A stretch of 64,000 bases of DNA, from assembly GCF_018326305.1 (NCBI RefSeq), contig NZ_AP023415.1:186001-250000 (forward strand). Reading direction: 5' to 3'. Position 1 is the first letter of the stretch. Each line of letters opens with the position of its first letter. The translations under genes and the position numbers were made by a program. The stretch comes from Vescimonas fastidiosa. Its GTDB lineage: Bacteria; Bacillota; Clostridia; Oscillospirales; Oscillospiraceae. Of this stretch, positions 8,558 to 16,379 are shown one piece after another. Below the pieces are notes generated by a model. The model was not told where the DNA came from. It searched no databases and worked only from the letters and a program-made list of their open reading frames with translations.

Positions 8558-9451
8558 TTAGGTACGGTAATATTTTCTGGCGCAGAATTCCCGGCGGATC
8601 TCCACCAGACCCTCGTCCTCCATCCAGGCGGTGAAGTTGGAAAAATTGCGCTCCACGATGCTGAACTTCAGCTGATTGTGGGTGCGGACATTCTCCTTTT
8701 TGCAGAATTCATAGATCCACTGGTCGAAGGTCATGCCGTCCTGCAGGCAGGAGAGCATTTCCCGGGCCTTATCCCGGATGAAGCGGATGTTTTCTCCAAT
8801 GAGTTCGGTGATGTCCGTCAGCACCTCCTTGTGGGCCACAATGTAGGCAGGGTAGCGGAGGGAGTAGAGGCTTTGCTTGCTCTCTAAGTCCCGGGCGATG
8901 AACATGGAGGTGGGGAGCTTGGCGCCTTCTATTTCCGAGCGGCTGATAAGACAGTCCCCCAGGTAGGCTACCCCGTCGGGGGTGACGATGCCGATGTGAC
9001 CGGCGCTGTGGCCGGGGAGCTGAAGGATGCCGAACCTCGCGCCGCAGAAGGTCAGCTCTGTGGCGTCTGCGGGGATAATGACATCGGCGGTGAAGCACTC
9101 CTCCAGGAAATAGGCCCGGCTGCGGCCATAGGTGAGGGCCACATAGTTGGCCCGATAGGCGTCGGGATTTACGGAGATGCCCGCCTCAATGAGCTGGGCG
9201 GCGGCCAAGGCCCCATAGCGCTGCTGCAGATAGCGGACATTGCCGGTGTGATCGAAATGGGCGTGGGAGCAGAGAATGCCCTTGAGATGAAAGCCGTTAT
9301 CGTCCAGCAGATGGGTCAGGGCGCTGCGGTCTAACTTGGCATAGCCGGTGTCCAGAAGAATAATGTCGGTGCTGTTTAGCTTATAAATGGGCAGCAGGGC
9401 GGTGGCGCCATCGGCCACATAGGTGCTGCCTAAAACGGGGCGAAGCTCCAT
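8558..9451 (-). CDS. Metallo-beta-lactamase-fold hydrolase
   Basis: A 297-residue MBL-fold protein. The metal-binding signature SHAHFDHTG (HxHxDH, about residues 62-70), LPGHSAGHIG (third ligand His), a GDC aspartate and a later VAHKE histidine are all visible. Its C-terminal ~90 residues form an added helical part with many charged residues. The start at 9451 (MELRPVLGSTYVADG) was preferred over a longer reading because a GGAG site precedes it and the fold begins there. Such proteins act as hydrolases of thioesters, lactones or phosphodiesters; the substrate is unknown. It faces the preceding operon tail to tail and stands alone. Confidence 0.82.
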   Translation of the reverse strand: MELRPVLGSTYVADGATALLPIYKLNSTDIILLDTGYAKLDRSALTHLLDDNGFHLKGILCSHAHFDHTGNVRYLQQRYGALAAAQLIEAGISVNPDAYRANYVALTYGRSRAYFLEECFTADVIIPADATELTFCGARFGILQLPGHSAGHIGIVTPDGVAYLGDCLISRSEIEGAKLPTSMFIARDLESKQSLYSLRYPAYIVAHKEVLTDITELIGENIRFIRDKAREMLSCLQDGMTFDQWIYEFCKKENVRTHNQLKFSIVERNFSNFTAWMEDEGLVEIRREFCARKYYRT

Positions 9452-9880
9452 GATGGTTTTTCTCCTTTTTTGAAAAATTTGCTTTTGTAGGAATACGGAT
9501 TGCCACACCAGTGACATCGGTCACTGGCATCGCAATGACACCGTTAATGCATCCGTAGGGGCGGACGCCTCTGTCCGCCCGCCGACAACGCACCGCACTC
9601 CCGGCAGGGCACGCGGGCCCTGCCCTACAAAAACGCTTGTAGGGCGGGACACATGGGTCCCGCCGCACACCGCACTCCTTGCAATGTGTCATTGCCAAGC
9701 CAGTGCGCACACTGGCTGTGGCAATCCGCGTCCCCCGTCCCCTCGGCCCCCTTGCCTAAAGGGGGCTGGCACGGCGAAGCCGTGACTGGGGGATACATCG
9801 GCTTTACAAGAATAGCCTCAATAATTTTATTATATCCCATGGGCTGAGAAAAACAAGACGGAGCATTTACGAAAATTTCA
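9452..9880. repeat. Repeat-filled intergenic region upstream of pyrH
   Basis: No gene is seen here. The stretch holds members of the dispersed short palindrome families: GTAGGGGCGG-type at about 9555-9580, GTAGGGCGGGAC-type at about 9638-9663, a CATTGC...GCAATC hairpin at about 9690-9727, and the CCCCCTTGCCTAAAGGGGG/GGCACGGCGAAGCCGTGAC pair of hairpins at about 9747-9790. The last recurs in reverse at about 39771-39812. Confidence 0.75.
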
Positions 9881-9909
9881 TTTACAAAGGGCGGGAAATA
9901 TTGTAGAAT
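9881..9909 (+). promoter_or_regulatory. Probable promoter of the pyrH-polC block
   Basis: TTTACA (9881-9886) and TAGAAT (9904-9909) separated by 17 bases, 30 bases before the pyrH start codon. Confidence 0.55.
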
Positions 9910-9939
9910 ACTATGAAGAATAAATGAGGGAGGATTCGT

Positions 9940-10659
9940 ATGGACGAGCCGAAATATAAAAGGGTGCTGCTGAAAATCAGCGGCGAGGCCCTGGCGGGAG
10001 AAAAGCACTTTGGCCTGGACTTCGGCGTTATGGGTCAGGTGGCGGATGTGATCAAGGAATGCGTGGAGATGGGCGTGCAGGTGGGCATCGTCATCGGCGG
10101 CGGCAACTTTTGGCGCGGCGTGAAGAACGGCGAGGGCTACATCGAGCGCACCCGGGCCGACCACATGGGCATGCTGGCCACGGCTATGAACTGCATGGCT
10201 ATGGCCGATGTGCTGGAGCAGAAGGGCGTAGATGTGCGGGTGCAGACCGCCCTGGAGATTAAAGAAGTGGCGGAGCCCTATATCCGGGCCCGGGCCATTC
10301 GGCACCTGGAAAAGGGGCGGGTGGTCATCTTCGGCTGCGGCATCGGCAGTCCCTTCTTCTCCACGGACACCGCGGCGGTGCTGCGGGCAGCGGAGATCGG
10401 CGCGGATGTCATCCTGCTGGCCAAGAACATTGACGGCGTTTACAACTGCGACCCGGCTAAGTTTGCCGATGCCAAGAAATTCGACTCCATCACCTATGAC
10501 GATGTGCTGGCCCAGCATCTGTCCGTTATGGACAGCACCGCCACCAGCCTGTCTATGGATAACCACATCCCTGTTTTGGTATTTGCCCTGAAGGACCCCT
10601 ACAACATCATCCGCGCCCTGCGCGGAGAAAAAATCGGTACGATCGTAAAGGAGGCTTAA
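9940..10659 (+). CDS. pyrH: UMP kinase
   Basis: The 239-residue enzyme phosphorylates UMP to UDP in pyrimidine synthesis. Bacterial UMP kinase features are present: [14 protein letters not shown] at the N-terminus (nucleotide-binding Lys and glycines), [10 protein letters not shown], the [15 protein letters not shown] helix-like region (residues about 69-84), and [16 protein letters not shown]. Length fits the family. A GGGAGG ribosome site precedes the ATG. The gene is the first of a conserved block and is followed after 4 bases by frr, the order seen in most bacteria. Confidence 0.96.
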   Translation: MDEPKYKRVLLKISGEALAGEKHFGLDFGVMGQVADVIKECVEMGVQVGIVIGGGNFWRGVKNGEGYIERTRADHMGMLATAMNCMAMADVLEQKGVDVRVQTALEIKEVAEPYIRARAIRHLEKGRVVIFGCGIGSPFFSTDTAAVLRAAEIGADVILLAKNIDGVYNCDPAKFADAKKFDSITYDDVLAQHLSVMDSTATSLSMDNHIPVLVFALKDPYNIIRALRGEKIGTIVKEA

Positions 10660-10663
10660 CCCC

Positions 10664-11221
10664 ATGCTGAAAGATGAATACAAGATTTACGAAGAGAAAA
10701 TGAAAAAGAGCATCGAGTCCGTTAAAAACGACTTCGCCGCCGTGCGGGCGGGCCGGGCCAATGCCGCCGTGCTCAACCGTATTTCCGTGGACTATTACGG
10801 CACCCCCACGCCCATCCAGCAGGTGGGCAGCGTTGCCTCTCCGGACCCCCGGACCCTGGTCATCACCCCCTGGGACGGGTCCCTGCTGCGGGCCATTGAA
10901 AAGGCCATTTTGGAGTCTGACCTGGGCATCAATCCCCAGAACGACGGCAAGTGCATCCGCCTGTCCTTCCCCCAGCTCACCGAGGAGCGCCGCAAGGAGC
11001 TGGTAAAGCAGATCCACAAGTACTCCGAAAACGGCAAGGTGGCCGTGCGCAACATCCGCCGGGACGCTATGGACAGGTTTAAGAAGATGCAGAAGGCATC
11101 CGAGATCACCGAGGACGAGCTGAAAATGGCGGAAAAGGACCTGCAGAAGATCACCGACGACAACTGCAAGGAGCTGGATAAGCTCCTGGACATCAAGGAA
11201 AAGGAACTGATGTCGGTCTGA
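10664..11221 (+). CDS. frr: Ribosome recycling factor
   Basis: The 185-residue protein releases the 50S subunit from mRNA after termination together with EF-G. It has the RRF landmarks: FAAVRAGRANAAVLNRISVDYYGTPTPIQQVG near the N-terminus, DLGINPQNDGKCIRLSFPQLTEERR in the middle and a C-terminal helix ending near KELDKLLDIKEKELMSV. Length matches the family. It begins 4 bases after pyrH, and its stop codon shares one base with the uppS start (TGATG), so expression is coupled. Confidence 0.96.
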   Translation: MLKDEYKIYEEKMKKSIESVKNDFAAVRAGRANAAVLNRISVDYYGTPTPIQQVGSVASPDPRTLVITPWDGSLLRAIEKAILESDLGINPQNDGKCIRLSFPQLTEERRKELVKQIHKYSENGKVAVRNIRRDAMDRFKKMQKASEITEDELKMAEKDLQKITDDNCKELDKLLDIKEKELMSV

Positions 11222-11952
11222 TGGGACTGTTTTCTAAAAAAGTCTCTCATAAGGCGGGGCAGGTGGATAAAAGCCGCCTTCCCCGCCACATCGCTATCAT
11301 TATGGACGGCAACGGTCGTTGGGCGAAGAAGCGCGGGCTTCCTCGTACTGCCGGACATAAGGTCGGCGCGGAGACATTTCGCAAAATTGCCCTGCAGTGC
11401 AAAGCACTGGGCGTGGAATACCTGACCATTTACGCCTTCTCCACGGAGAACTGGAAGCGGCCCGCCGAGGAGGTAAGCACGCTGATGAGCCTGCTTAAAA
11501 AGTATATGCAGGAGGCCATTGACACCATGGAGCGGGATAAGATGAAGCTCCGCTTTTTCGGTGATCTCTCGGCTCTGAGCCCGGAGCTGCAGGACCTGGC
11601 CTGCCGGGCAAACGCCGTGGCCGACCGGGTGGAGGGCTTCCAGGCAAACCTGTGCATCAACTACGGCGGACGGGATGAGATCCTCCATGCGGCCAAGCTC
11701 TGCGCGGCGGCGGGGGAGGAGATGACGGAGGAGAATCTGGAAAAGCACCTCTACTCCGCCGGTATCCCCGACCCGGAGCTTATCATTCGCCCCGGCGGGG
11801 AGCTGCGGCTGAGCAATTTCCTGCTGTGGCAGTGCGCGTATTCGGAGTTTTACTTCTGTGATACCCTGTGGCCGGATTTCGGCGAAAGGGACCTGGATGA
11901 GGCCATTGTAGCCTACCAGCAGCGGGACCGGCGGTTCGGCGGCGTGAAGTAA
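11221..11952 (+). CDS. uppS: Isoprenyl (undecaprenyl) diphosphate synthase
   Basis: A 243-residue cis-prenyltransferase that makes the C55 lipid carrier for cell-wall synthesis from FPP and IPP. Family signatures are IAIIMDGNGRWAKKRGLPR (catalytic Asp, residues about 24-42), GHKVGAET, TIYAFSTENWKRP and RPGGELRLSNFLLWQCAYSE near the C-terminus. Its ATG overlaps the frr stop by one base. Position between frr and cdsA is the canonical arrangement, linking lipid-carrier, phospholipid and isoprenoid synthesis in one transcription unit. Confidence 0.95.
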   Translation: MGLFSKKVSHKAGQVDKSRLPRHIAIIMDGNGRWAKKRGLPRTAGHKVGAETFRKIALQCKALGVEYLTIYAFSTENWKRPAEEVSTLMSLLKKYMQEAIDTMERDKMKLRFFGDLSALSPELQDLACRANAVADRVEGFQANLCINYGGRDEILHAAKLCAAAGEEMTEENLEKHLYSAGIPDPELIIRPGGELRLSNFLLWQCAYSEFYFCDTLWPDFGERDLDEAIVAYQQRDRRFGGVK

Positions 11953-11977
11953 GAGATACAAGCGAGGAATTTAAGCT

Positions 11978-12814
11978 ATGAAACAGAGAATTCTGGTGGC
12001 GGTGGTGGGTATACCGCTGCTGCTTTTGGTGCTGTGCTGGGCCCCCCACTGGGCTACGGCGGCGTTGCTGGCGGCCCTGGGCATCATCGGAGCCCATGAG
12101 CTTTTGGCGGCGGTGTGCGGCCCGGAAAAAACCAAGCAGCTTTGGGTGCTGGCGGGGGCTTTGGCCGTGCTGACGGTGTTTTCCACCTACGCGGGTATGG
12201 ATGAATATAAGAAAACCGTCCTGGCGGCGGCCCCCTGGCTGCTGTGCGCCGGCGTGGCGCTGCTGTTTTTCCTGGCGGTGCGGTGGTATGGCCGGGAGAA
12301 TGCCATTGCGTTTCAGGACATCTGCGCGGTGCTGCTGGGCGGTGTGGCCATCCCTCTGGCCATGAGCTGCCTGCTGCGGCTGCGGCTGCTTACCTACGGC
12401 GGCGGGCTGGTGCTGATGCCCCTGGTGGCGGCCTTTATGAGTGACTCGGCGGCCCTGTTTACGGGCATGGCCTGCGGCAAGCACAAGCTGGCTCCCAAGG
12501 CCAGCCCCAAAAAGACCGTGGAGGGCGCTGTGGGCGGCCTGGCAGGCGGCGTGCTGGGGATGATCGTGTTCCGCATCGTGTTCTTTTTTGTCACGGTGGA
12601 GCCGCTGCCAATCGGTTGGTGCATGGTCATCGGCCTGGTGGGGGCGTTTATGGGCCAGCTGGGTGATTTGAGCTTTTCCATTATCAAGCGCCAGTTCGGC
12701 ATCAAGGACTACGGACGGCTGCTGCCGGGACACGGCGGCGTGCTGGATCGGTTTGACAGCGTTATTTTCGCCGCCCCGGTGGTGTGGATGATCGCTGTGA
12801 GCGTGGGAATGTGA
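11978..12814 (+). CDS. cdsA: Phosphatidate cytidylyltransferase
   Basis: A 278-residue integral membrane enzyme that converts phosphatidic acid and CTP to CDP-diacylglycerol, the precursor of phosphatidylglycerol and cardiolipin. About seven to eight membrane helices are visible. The CTP-transferase signature near the C-terminus is intact: SIIKRQFGIKDYGRLLPGHG followed by GVLDRFDS (about residues 232-259). The downstream cls at 23.7 kb uses the pathway's product. The gene lies 25 bases after uppS and 6 bases before dxr. Confidence 0.94.
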   Translation: MKQRILVAVVGIPLLLLVLCWAPHWATAALLAALGIIGAHELLAAVCGPEKTKQLWVLAGALAVLTVFSTYAGMDEYKKTVLAAAPWLLCAGVALLFFLAVRWYGRENAIAFQDICAVLLGGVAIPLAMSCLLRLRLLTYGGGLVLMPLVAAFMSDSAALFTGMACGKHKLAPKASPKKTVEGAVGGLAGGVLGMIVFRIVFFFVTVEPLPIGWCMVIGLVGAFMGQLGDLSFSIIKRQFGIKDYGRLLPGHGGVLDRFDSVIFAAPVVWMIAVSVGM

Positions 12815-12820
12815 GAAAAA

Positions 12821-13957
12821 ATGAGTAAGTGTATTTCCGTTTTAGGCAGCACCGGCTCCATTGGCCGGCAGACGCTGCAGGTGGCGGAGGAGCTGGGCCT
12901 GCGGGTGGCGGCCCTCACCGCCGGAAGACAGATCGATTTATTGGAGCAGCAGGCACGGCAGTTTCGCCCGTGCCTTGCTGCCGTGTATGAGGAGGCGGCG
13001 GCCCGGGAGCTGCGGGAGCGACTGAAGGATCTGCCCATCCAGGTCATGAGCGGCATGGAGGGCCTTTTAGCGGCGGCGGAGCTGGCGGATGCCGACACCG
13101 TGGTCACGGCGGTCATGGGCAGCGTGGGCCTGGAGCCGACGCTCGCGGCCATCCGAAAGAAAAAGCGTATCGCCCTGGCCAATAAGGAGACCCTGGTGTG
13201 CGCCGGGGAGCTGGTGATGGCCGAGGCGAAAAAATACGGCGCGGAGATCGTGCCGGTGGACTCGGAGCATTCGGCTATATTTCAGAGCCTTCAGGGCTGC
13301 CGGGACAGAAGCGAAATTAAGCGCCTGCTGCTCACCTGCTCCGGAGGGCCGTTTTTCGGCAAGAGCTTTGCAGAGCTGGAGCATATGACGGCGGGAGACG
13401 CCCTGCGCCACCCCAACTGGACCATGGGCGCAAAAATCACCATCGACTCCGCTACCCTGATGAATAAGGGCCTGGAGATCATCGAGGCCATGCGGCTTTA
13501 CGGGCTGCCTCTTTCTCAGGTGGAGGCGGTGATCCACCGCCAGAGCATTGTGCACTCCCTGGTGGAGTTCCGGGACGGGGCCATGCTGGCCCAGCTGGGT
13601 ACGCCGGATATGAAGCTGCCCATCCGCTATGCCCTGACCTATCCCTACCGGGCCGAGACCCCGGATAGAACCTTGGACCTGCTCTCCTGCGGGCCCCTGA
13701 CCTTCAGCGCCCCGGATGAGACGGCCTTTCCCTGCCTGCGCATCGCCAAGCAGTGCGCCGCCGCCGGGGGCACCGCCTGCGCCATTATGAACGGGGCCAA
13801 TGAAGTGGCCGTGGCGCAGTTTTTGCGGGGTGAGATAGGGTTTAACGATATTTCCCGCCGGGTGGAGCAGGCTCTTTCCCGGGTAGCGGTGAAATATCAG
13901 CCGAGCCTTGCGGATATACTGGAGGCAGACCGGTTGGGCCGGGAGGCCGCCGGGTAA
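12821..13957 (+). CDS. dxr: 1-deoxy-D-xylulose 5-phosphate reductoisomerase
   Basis: A 378-residue enzyme forming MEP from DXP, the first committed step of the non-mevalonate isoprenoid pathway. Seen are LGSTGSIGRQTL (NADPH site, residues 6-17), ALANKETLVCAG, VPVDSEHSAIFQ (metal-binding Asp/Glu), the SCSGGPF-like loop as TCSGGPFFGK, and ATLMNKGLEIIEA. Length is normal. ispG lies two genes downstream, so two enzymes of the same pathway are in this block. Its stop codon is immediately followed by the left flanking hairpin of a ~190-bp repeat element. Confidence 0.95.
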   Translation: MSKCISVLGSTGSIGRQTLQVAEELGLRVAALTAGRQIDLLEQQARQFRPCLAAVYEEAAARELRERLKDLPIQVMSGMEGLLAAAELADADTVVTAVMGSVGLEPTLAAIRKKKRIALANKETLVCAGELVMAEAKKYGAEIVPVDSEHSAIFQSLQGCRDRSEIKRLLLTCSGGPFFGKSFAELEHMTAGDALRHPNWTMGAKITIDSATLMNKGLEIIEAMRLYGLPLSQVEAVIHRQSIVHSLVEFRDGAMLAQLGTPDMKLPIRYALTYPYRAETPDRTLDLLSCGPLTFSAPDETAFPCLRIAKQCAAAGGTACAIMNGANEVAVAQFLRGEIGFNDISRRVEQALSRVAVKYQPSLADILEADRLGREAAG

Positions 13958-13958
13958 A

Positions 13959-14198
13959 TCACCGACGCCCGGGGCGTCACAGCGTGTCAAAAAAGCCTCG
14001 CAGAGTTTGCCGCCCGCAGGCGGCAAAGAAATAAAATCATTTTCTCTCGCGACATGTGCGTGAGAGAAAATACCGCTCGGGCTGCCAGTGTGGAATTTGT
14101 CCGTCACAGACGGGCAAATTATGCGCGCAGCAGACCGCAAACCTTTTGTCGGAAAAACCCGGAGGGTTTTTCGACAGTCACCGGCGCCCGGGGCGTCA
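13959..14198 (+). repeat. Dispersed ~190-bp hairpin-chain repeat, copy 1, with flanking duplicated hairpins
   Basis: The core runs about 13985-14176. It starts TGTCAAAAAAGCC and ends in the near-complement GGGTTTTTCGACA, giving imperfect terminal inverted repeats. Inside are four hairpins in series (TTTGCCGCC/GGCGGCAAA, TTTTCTCTCGC/GTGAGAGAAAA, AATTTGTCCGTC/GACGGGCAAATT, GTCGGAAAAACCC/GGGTTTTTCGAC). On both sides lies the same 21-bp GC hairpin (13959-13979 and 14178-14198, one mismatch). It sits between dxr and rseP. Other copies are at 22.0, 26.2 and 44.8 kb. Confidence 0.85.
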
Positions 14199-14211
14199 GA
14201 TGGGAGTGACT

Positions 14212-15276
14212 ATGTCCACTGTTGTATATATTTTAATCGCGGTGCTGGTGTTCGGCGTGCTCATCGCCGTACACGAGCTGGGGCATTTTATGGCCGCCAA
14301 GGCCTGCGGCGTGCGGGTGAATGAGTTCTCCGTCGGCATGGGCCCGGCTATTTGCAAGAAGCAAAAGGGGGAGACTCTGTACGCCCTGCGGTGCCTTCCC
14401 TTCGGCGGATTCTGCGCCATGGAGGGGGAGGACGAGGCCTCCAGCGATCCCCGGGCCCTGGAAAACAAGGGCTTTTGGGCGAAGCTGCTGATCTTTGCCG
14501 CCGGGGCGGGGATGAATTTCCTTGCGGGCCTGCTTATTATCCTGTGCCTCAATAGCGGCGTGAAAACCATGGTCCAGCCCGTTATCGGGAGCTTTGCCGA
14601 CGGCTGCCCCCTGCAGGAGACCCTGCAGGTGGGGGACCGCATCGCGGCCATCGACGGGGAAAAAATCTATGTGTACAGCGACCTGTCGCTGCTGCTGAAC
14701 CTGAACCAAACGGGGCAGTACGACCTGACCGTGGTGCGGGACGGGAAAAAAGTGGAGCTTTCGGGGGTTTCCATGGAGTGCCGGGAGTACACCGACCAAA
14801 ACGGCAAGGCCTACACCGGCTACGGGCTGAACTTCACCGTGAAGAAGACCACCCTGGGAGACCGGCTGCAAATGAGCTTTGCCAATGCCGCGGACTTCGT
14901 GCGCATGGTGCGCCTGTCGCTGCAGATGCTGGTGACGGGCCAGGCCGGGGTCAAGGACATCAGCGGCCCGGTGGGCATTGTGACGGTCATCACCGATGTG
15001 GGCCAGAATAGCGGCTCCACCGCCGCCGCCGTGCGGAATATTGCGTATCTGGCGGCTATGATCGCGGTAAACCTGGCGGTAATGAACCTGCTGCCCCTGC
15101 CGGCCCTGGACGGGGGGAAGATTTTCTTCCTGGTCATCAACGCCCTGTGTATGCTGCTTGTACACAAGCGTATTCCGCAGAAATTCGAGAGCTATGTCCA
15201 CATTGCCGGGTTTGTGCTGCTGATGCTGCTGATGCTGGCGGTGACCTTCCAGGATGTGTGGAAAATTTTCCAATAA
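14212..15276 (+). CDS. rseP: RIP metalloprotease RseP/RasP-type site-2 protease
   Basis: A 354-residue intramembrane zinc protease. The active-site HELGHF lies in the first helix (about residues 19-24) and the second metal-ligand motif LPALDGGK (about 297-304) in a late helix. A PDZ-like domain lies between them (around ADGCPLQETLQVGDRIAAIDG). It would cut membrane-bound anti-sigma factors or signal-peptide remnants. The start at 14212 (MSTVVYILIAVLV) follows a GGGAG site; a longer in-frame reading from 14056 runs through the repeat element and was rejected. It lies between dxr and ispG, a common arrangement. Confidence 0.94.
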   Translation: MSTVVYILIAVLVFGVLIAVHELGHFMAAKACGVRVNEFSVGMGPAICKKQKGETLYALRCLPFGGFCAMEGEDEASSDPRALENKGFWAKLLIFAAGAGMNFLAGLLIILCLNSGVKTMVQPVIGSFADGCPLQETLQVGDRIAAIDGEKIYVYSDLSLLLNLNQTGQYDLTVVRDGKKVELSGVSMECREYTDQNGKAYTGYGLNFTVKKTTLGDRLQMSFANAADFVRMVRLSLQMLVTGQAGVKDISGPVGIVTVITDVGQNSGSTAAAVRNIAYLAAMIAVNLAVMNLLPLPALDGGKIFFLVINALCMLLVHKRIPQKFESYVHIAGFVLLMLLMLAVTFQDVWKIFQ

Positions 15277-15339
15277 CGGGCGGTGAATTCTGCGAGGCTT
15301 TTTGCGCTTTAGGCGCGGGAGAAAGGAGCGTATGAGAAC

Positions 15340-16377
15340 ATGAGTAAGCAAATTCAGGTGGGCAGCGTGGCCGTGGGCGGCGGCGCCCCCGTGAGCATAC
15401 AGTCCATGTGCAACACGCCTACCCGGGATGTGGAGGCCACGGTGGGCCAAATCCTCCGTCTGGAGGAGGCCGGGTGCGAGATCATCCGGGTGGCCGTGCC
15501 GGATGTGGAGGCAGCCCGGGCCGTGGGGGAGATCAGACGGCACATCCACATCCCCCTGGTGTGCGACATCCATTTTGACTATAAGCTGGCCCTTATGTGC
15601 GCGGAGCAGGGGGCGGATAAAATTCGCATCAACCCCGGAAACATCGGGTCCAGGGATCGGGTGCGTGCCGTGGCGGACGCCTGTAAGGAGCGGGGCATCC
15701 CCATCCGCATCGGCGTCAACGGGGGGTCTCTGGAAAAGGAGCTGCTGGCCAAGCACGGCGGCGTTACGGCCCAGGCCCTGGTGGAGAGCGCCCTGGGCCA
15801 TGTGCGTCTTTTAAATGACTGTAATTTTGACAACATCTGCATCTCCGTGAAATGCTCGAATGTGCCGGTGAATATGCGGGCCTACCAGCTTCTGCGGGCC
15901 CAGACGGACTATCCCCTGCACCTGGGCGTCACCGAGGCGGGTACGCCCACCATGGGTATTTTGAAGTCCGCCATGGGTATCGGGGGCCTTTTGTGCCTGG
16001 GCATCGGCGACACCGTGCGGGTGAGCCTCACGGCAGACCCGGTGGAGGAGGTACGGGCGGCGAAACAAATTCTCTCTGCCGCCGGGGTGCGGCGCTTCGG
16101 GCCGAATCTGGTCTCCTGTCCCACCTGCGGGCGGACGCAGTACGACATGATCCCCATTGCCCGGGAGGTGGAGCGGCGGCTGGAGAGCTGCGATAAAAAC
16201 ATCACCGTGGCGGTGATGGGCTGCGTGGTCAACGGGCCCGGAGAGGCCGCTGCCGCCGATGTGGGCATCGCCGGAGGAAAGGGCGAGGGCCTGGTATTCC
16301 GCCGGGGCGAGATTCTGTATAAGGTGCCGGAGGAGAAGCTGGTGGATGCACTGATGGAAGAGATCGAGAAGCTGTAA
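15340..16377 (+). CDS. ispG: 4-hydroxy-3-methylbut-2-enyl diphosphate synthase
   Basis: A 345-residue iron-sulfur enzyme of the MEP isoprenoid pathway. The TIM-barrel part begins with VGGGAPVSIQSMCNTPT and includes VCDIHFDYKLAL and KIRINPGNIGS. The C-terminal 4Fe-4S ligands are visible as SCPTCGRTQYD (two Cys) and MGCVVNGPGEA (third Cys and the ligand Glu). Length is that of the short bacterial form. It begins 63 bases after rseP and is followed after 2 bases by polC. A GAAAGGAG ribosome site precedes the ATG. Confidence 0.95.
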   Translation: MSKQIQVGSVAVGGGAPVSIQSMCNTPTRDVEATVGQILRLEEAGCEIIRVAVPDVEAARAVGEIRRHIHIPLVCDIHFDYKLALMCAEQGADKIRINPGNIGSRDRVRAVADACKERGIPIRIGVNGGSLEKELLAKHGGVTAQALVESALGHVRLLNDCNFDNICISVKCSNVPVNMRAYQLLRAQTDYPLHLGVTEAGTPTMGILKSAMGIGGLLCLGIGDTVRVSLTADPVEEVRAAKQILSAAGVRRFGPNLVSCPTCGRTQYDMIPIAREVERRLESCDKNITVAVMGCVVNGPGEAAAADVGIAGGKGEGLVFRRGEILYKVPEEKLVDALMEEIEKL

Positions 16378-16379
16378 GT

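Noticed and set aside
13959..14198. Interpretation of the ~190-bp repeat as an insertion sequence
   Set aside because: No transposase frame and only ~190 bp; at best it is a non-autonomous element.
14056..14211. Extended N-terminus for RseP starting inside the repeat element
   Set aside because: The added residues are a translation of repeat copy 1; the ATG at 14212 has a ribosome site and begins the conserved first helix.
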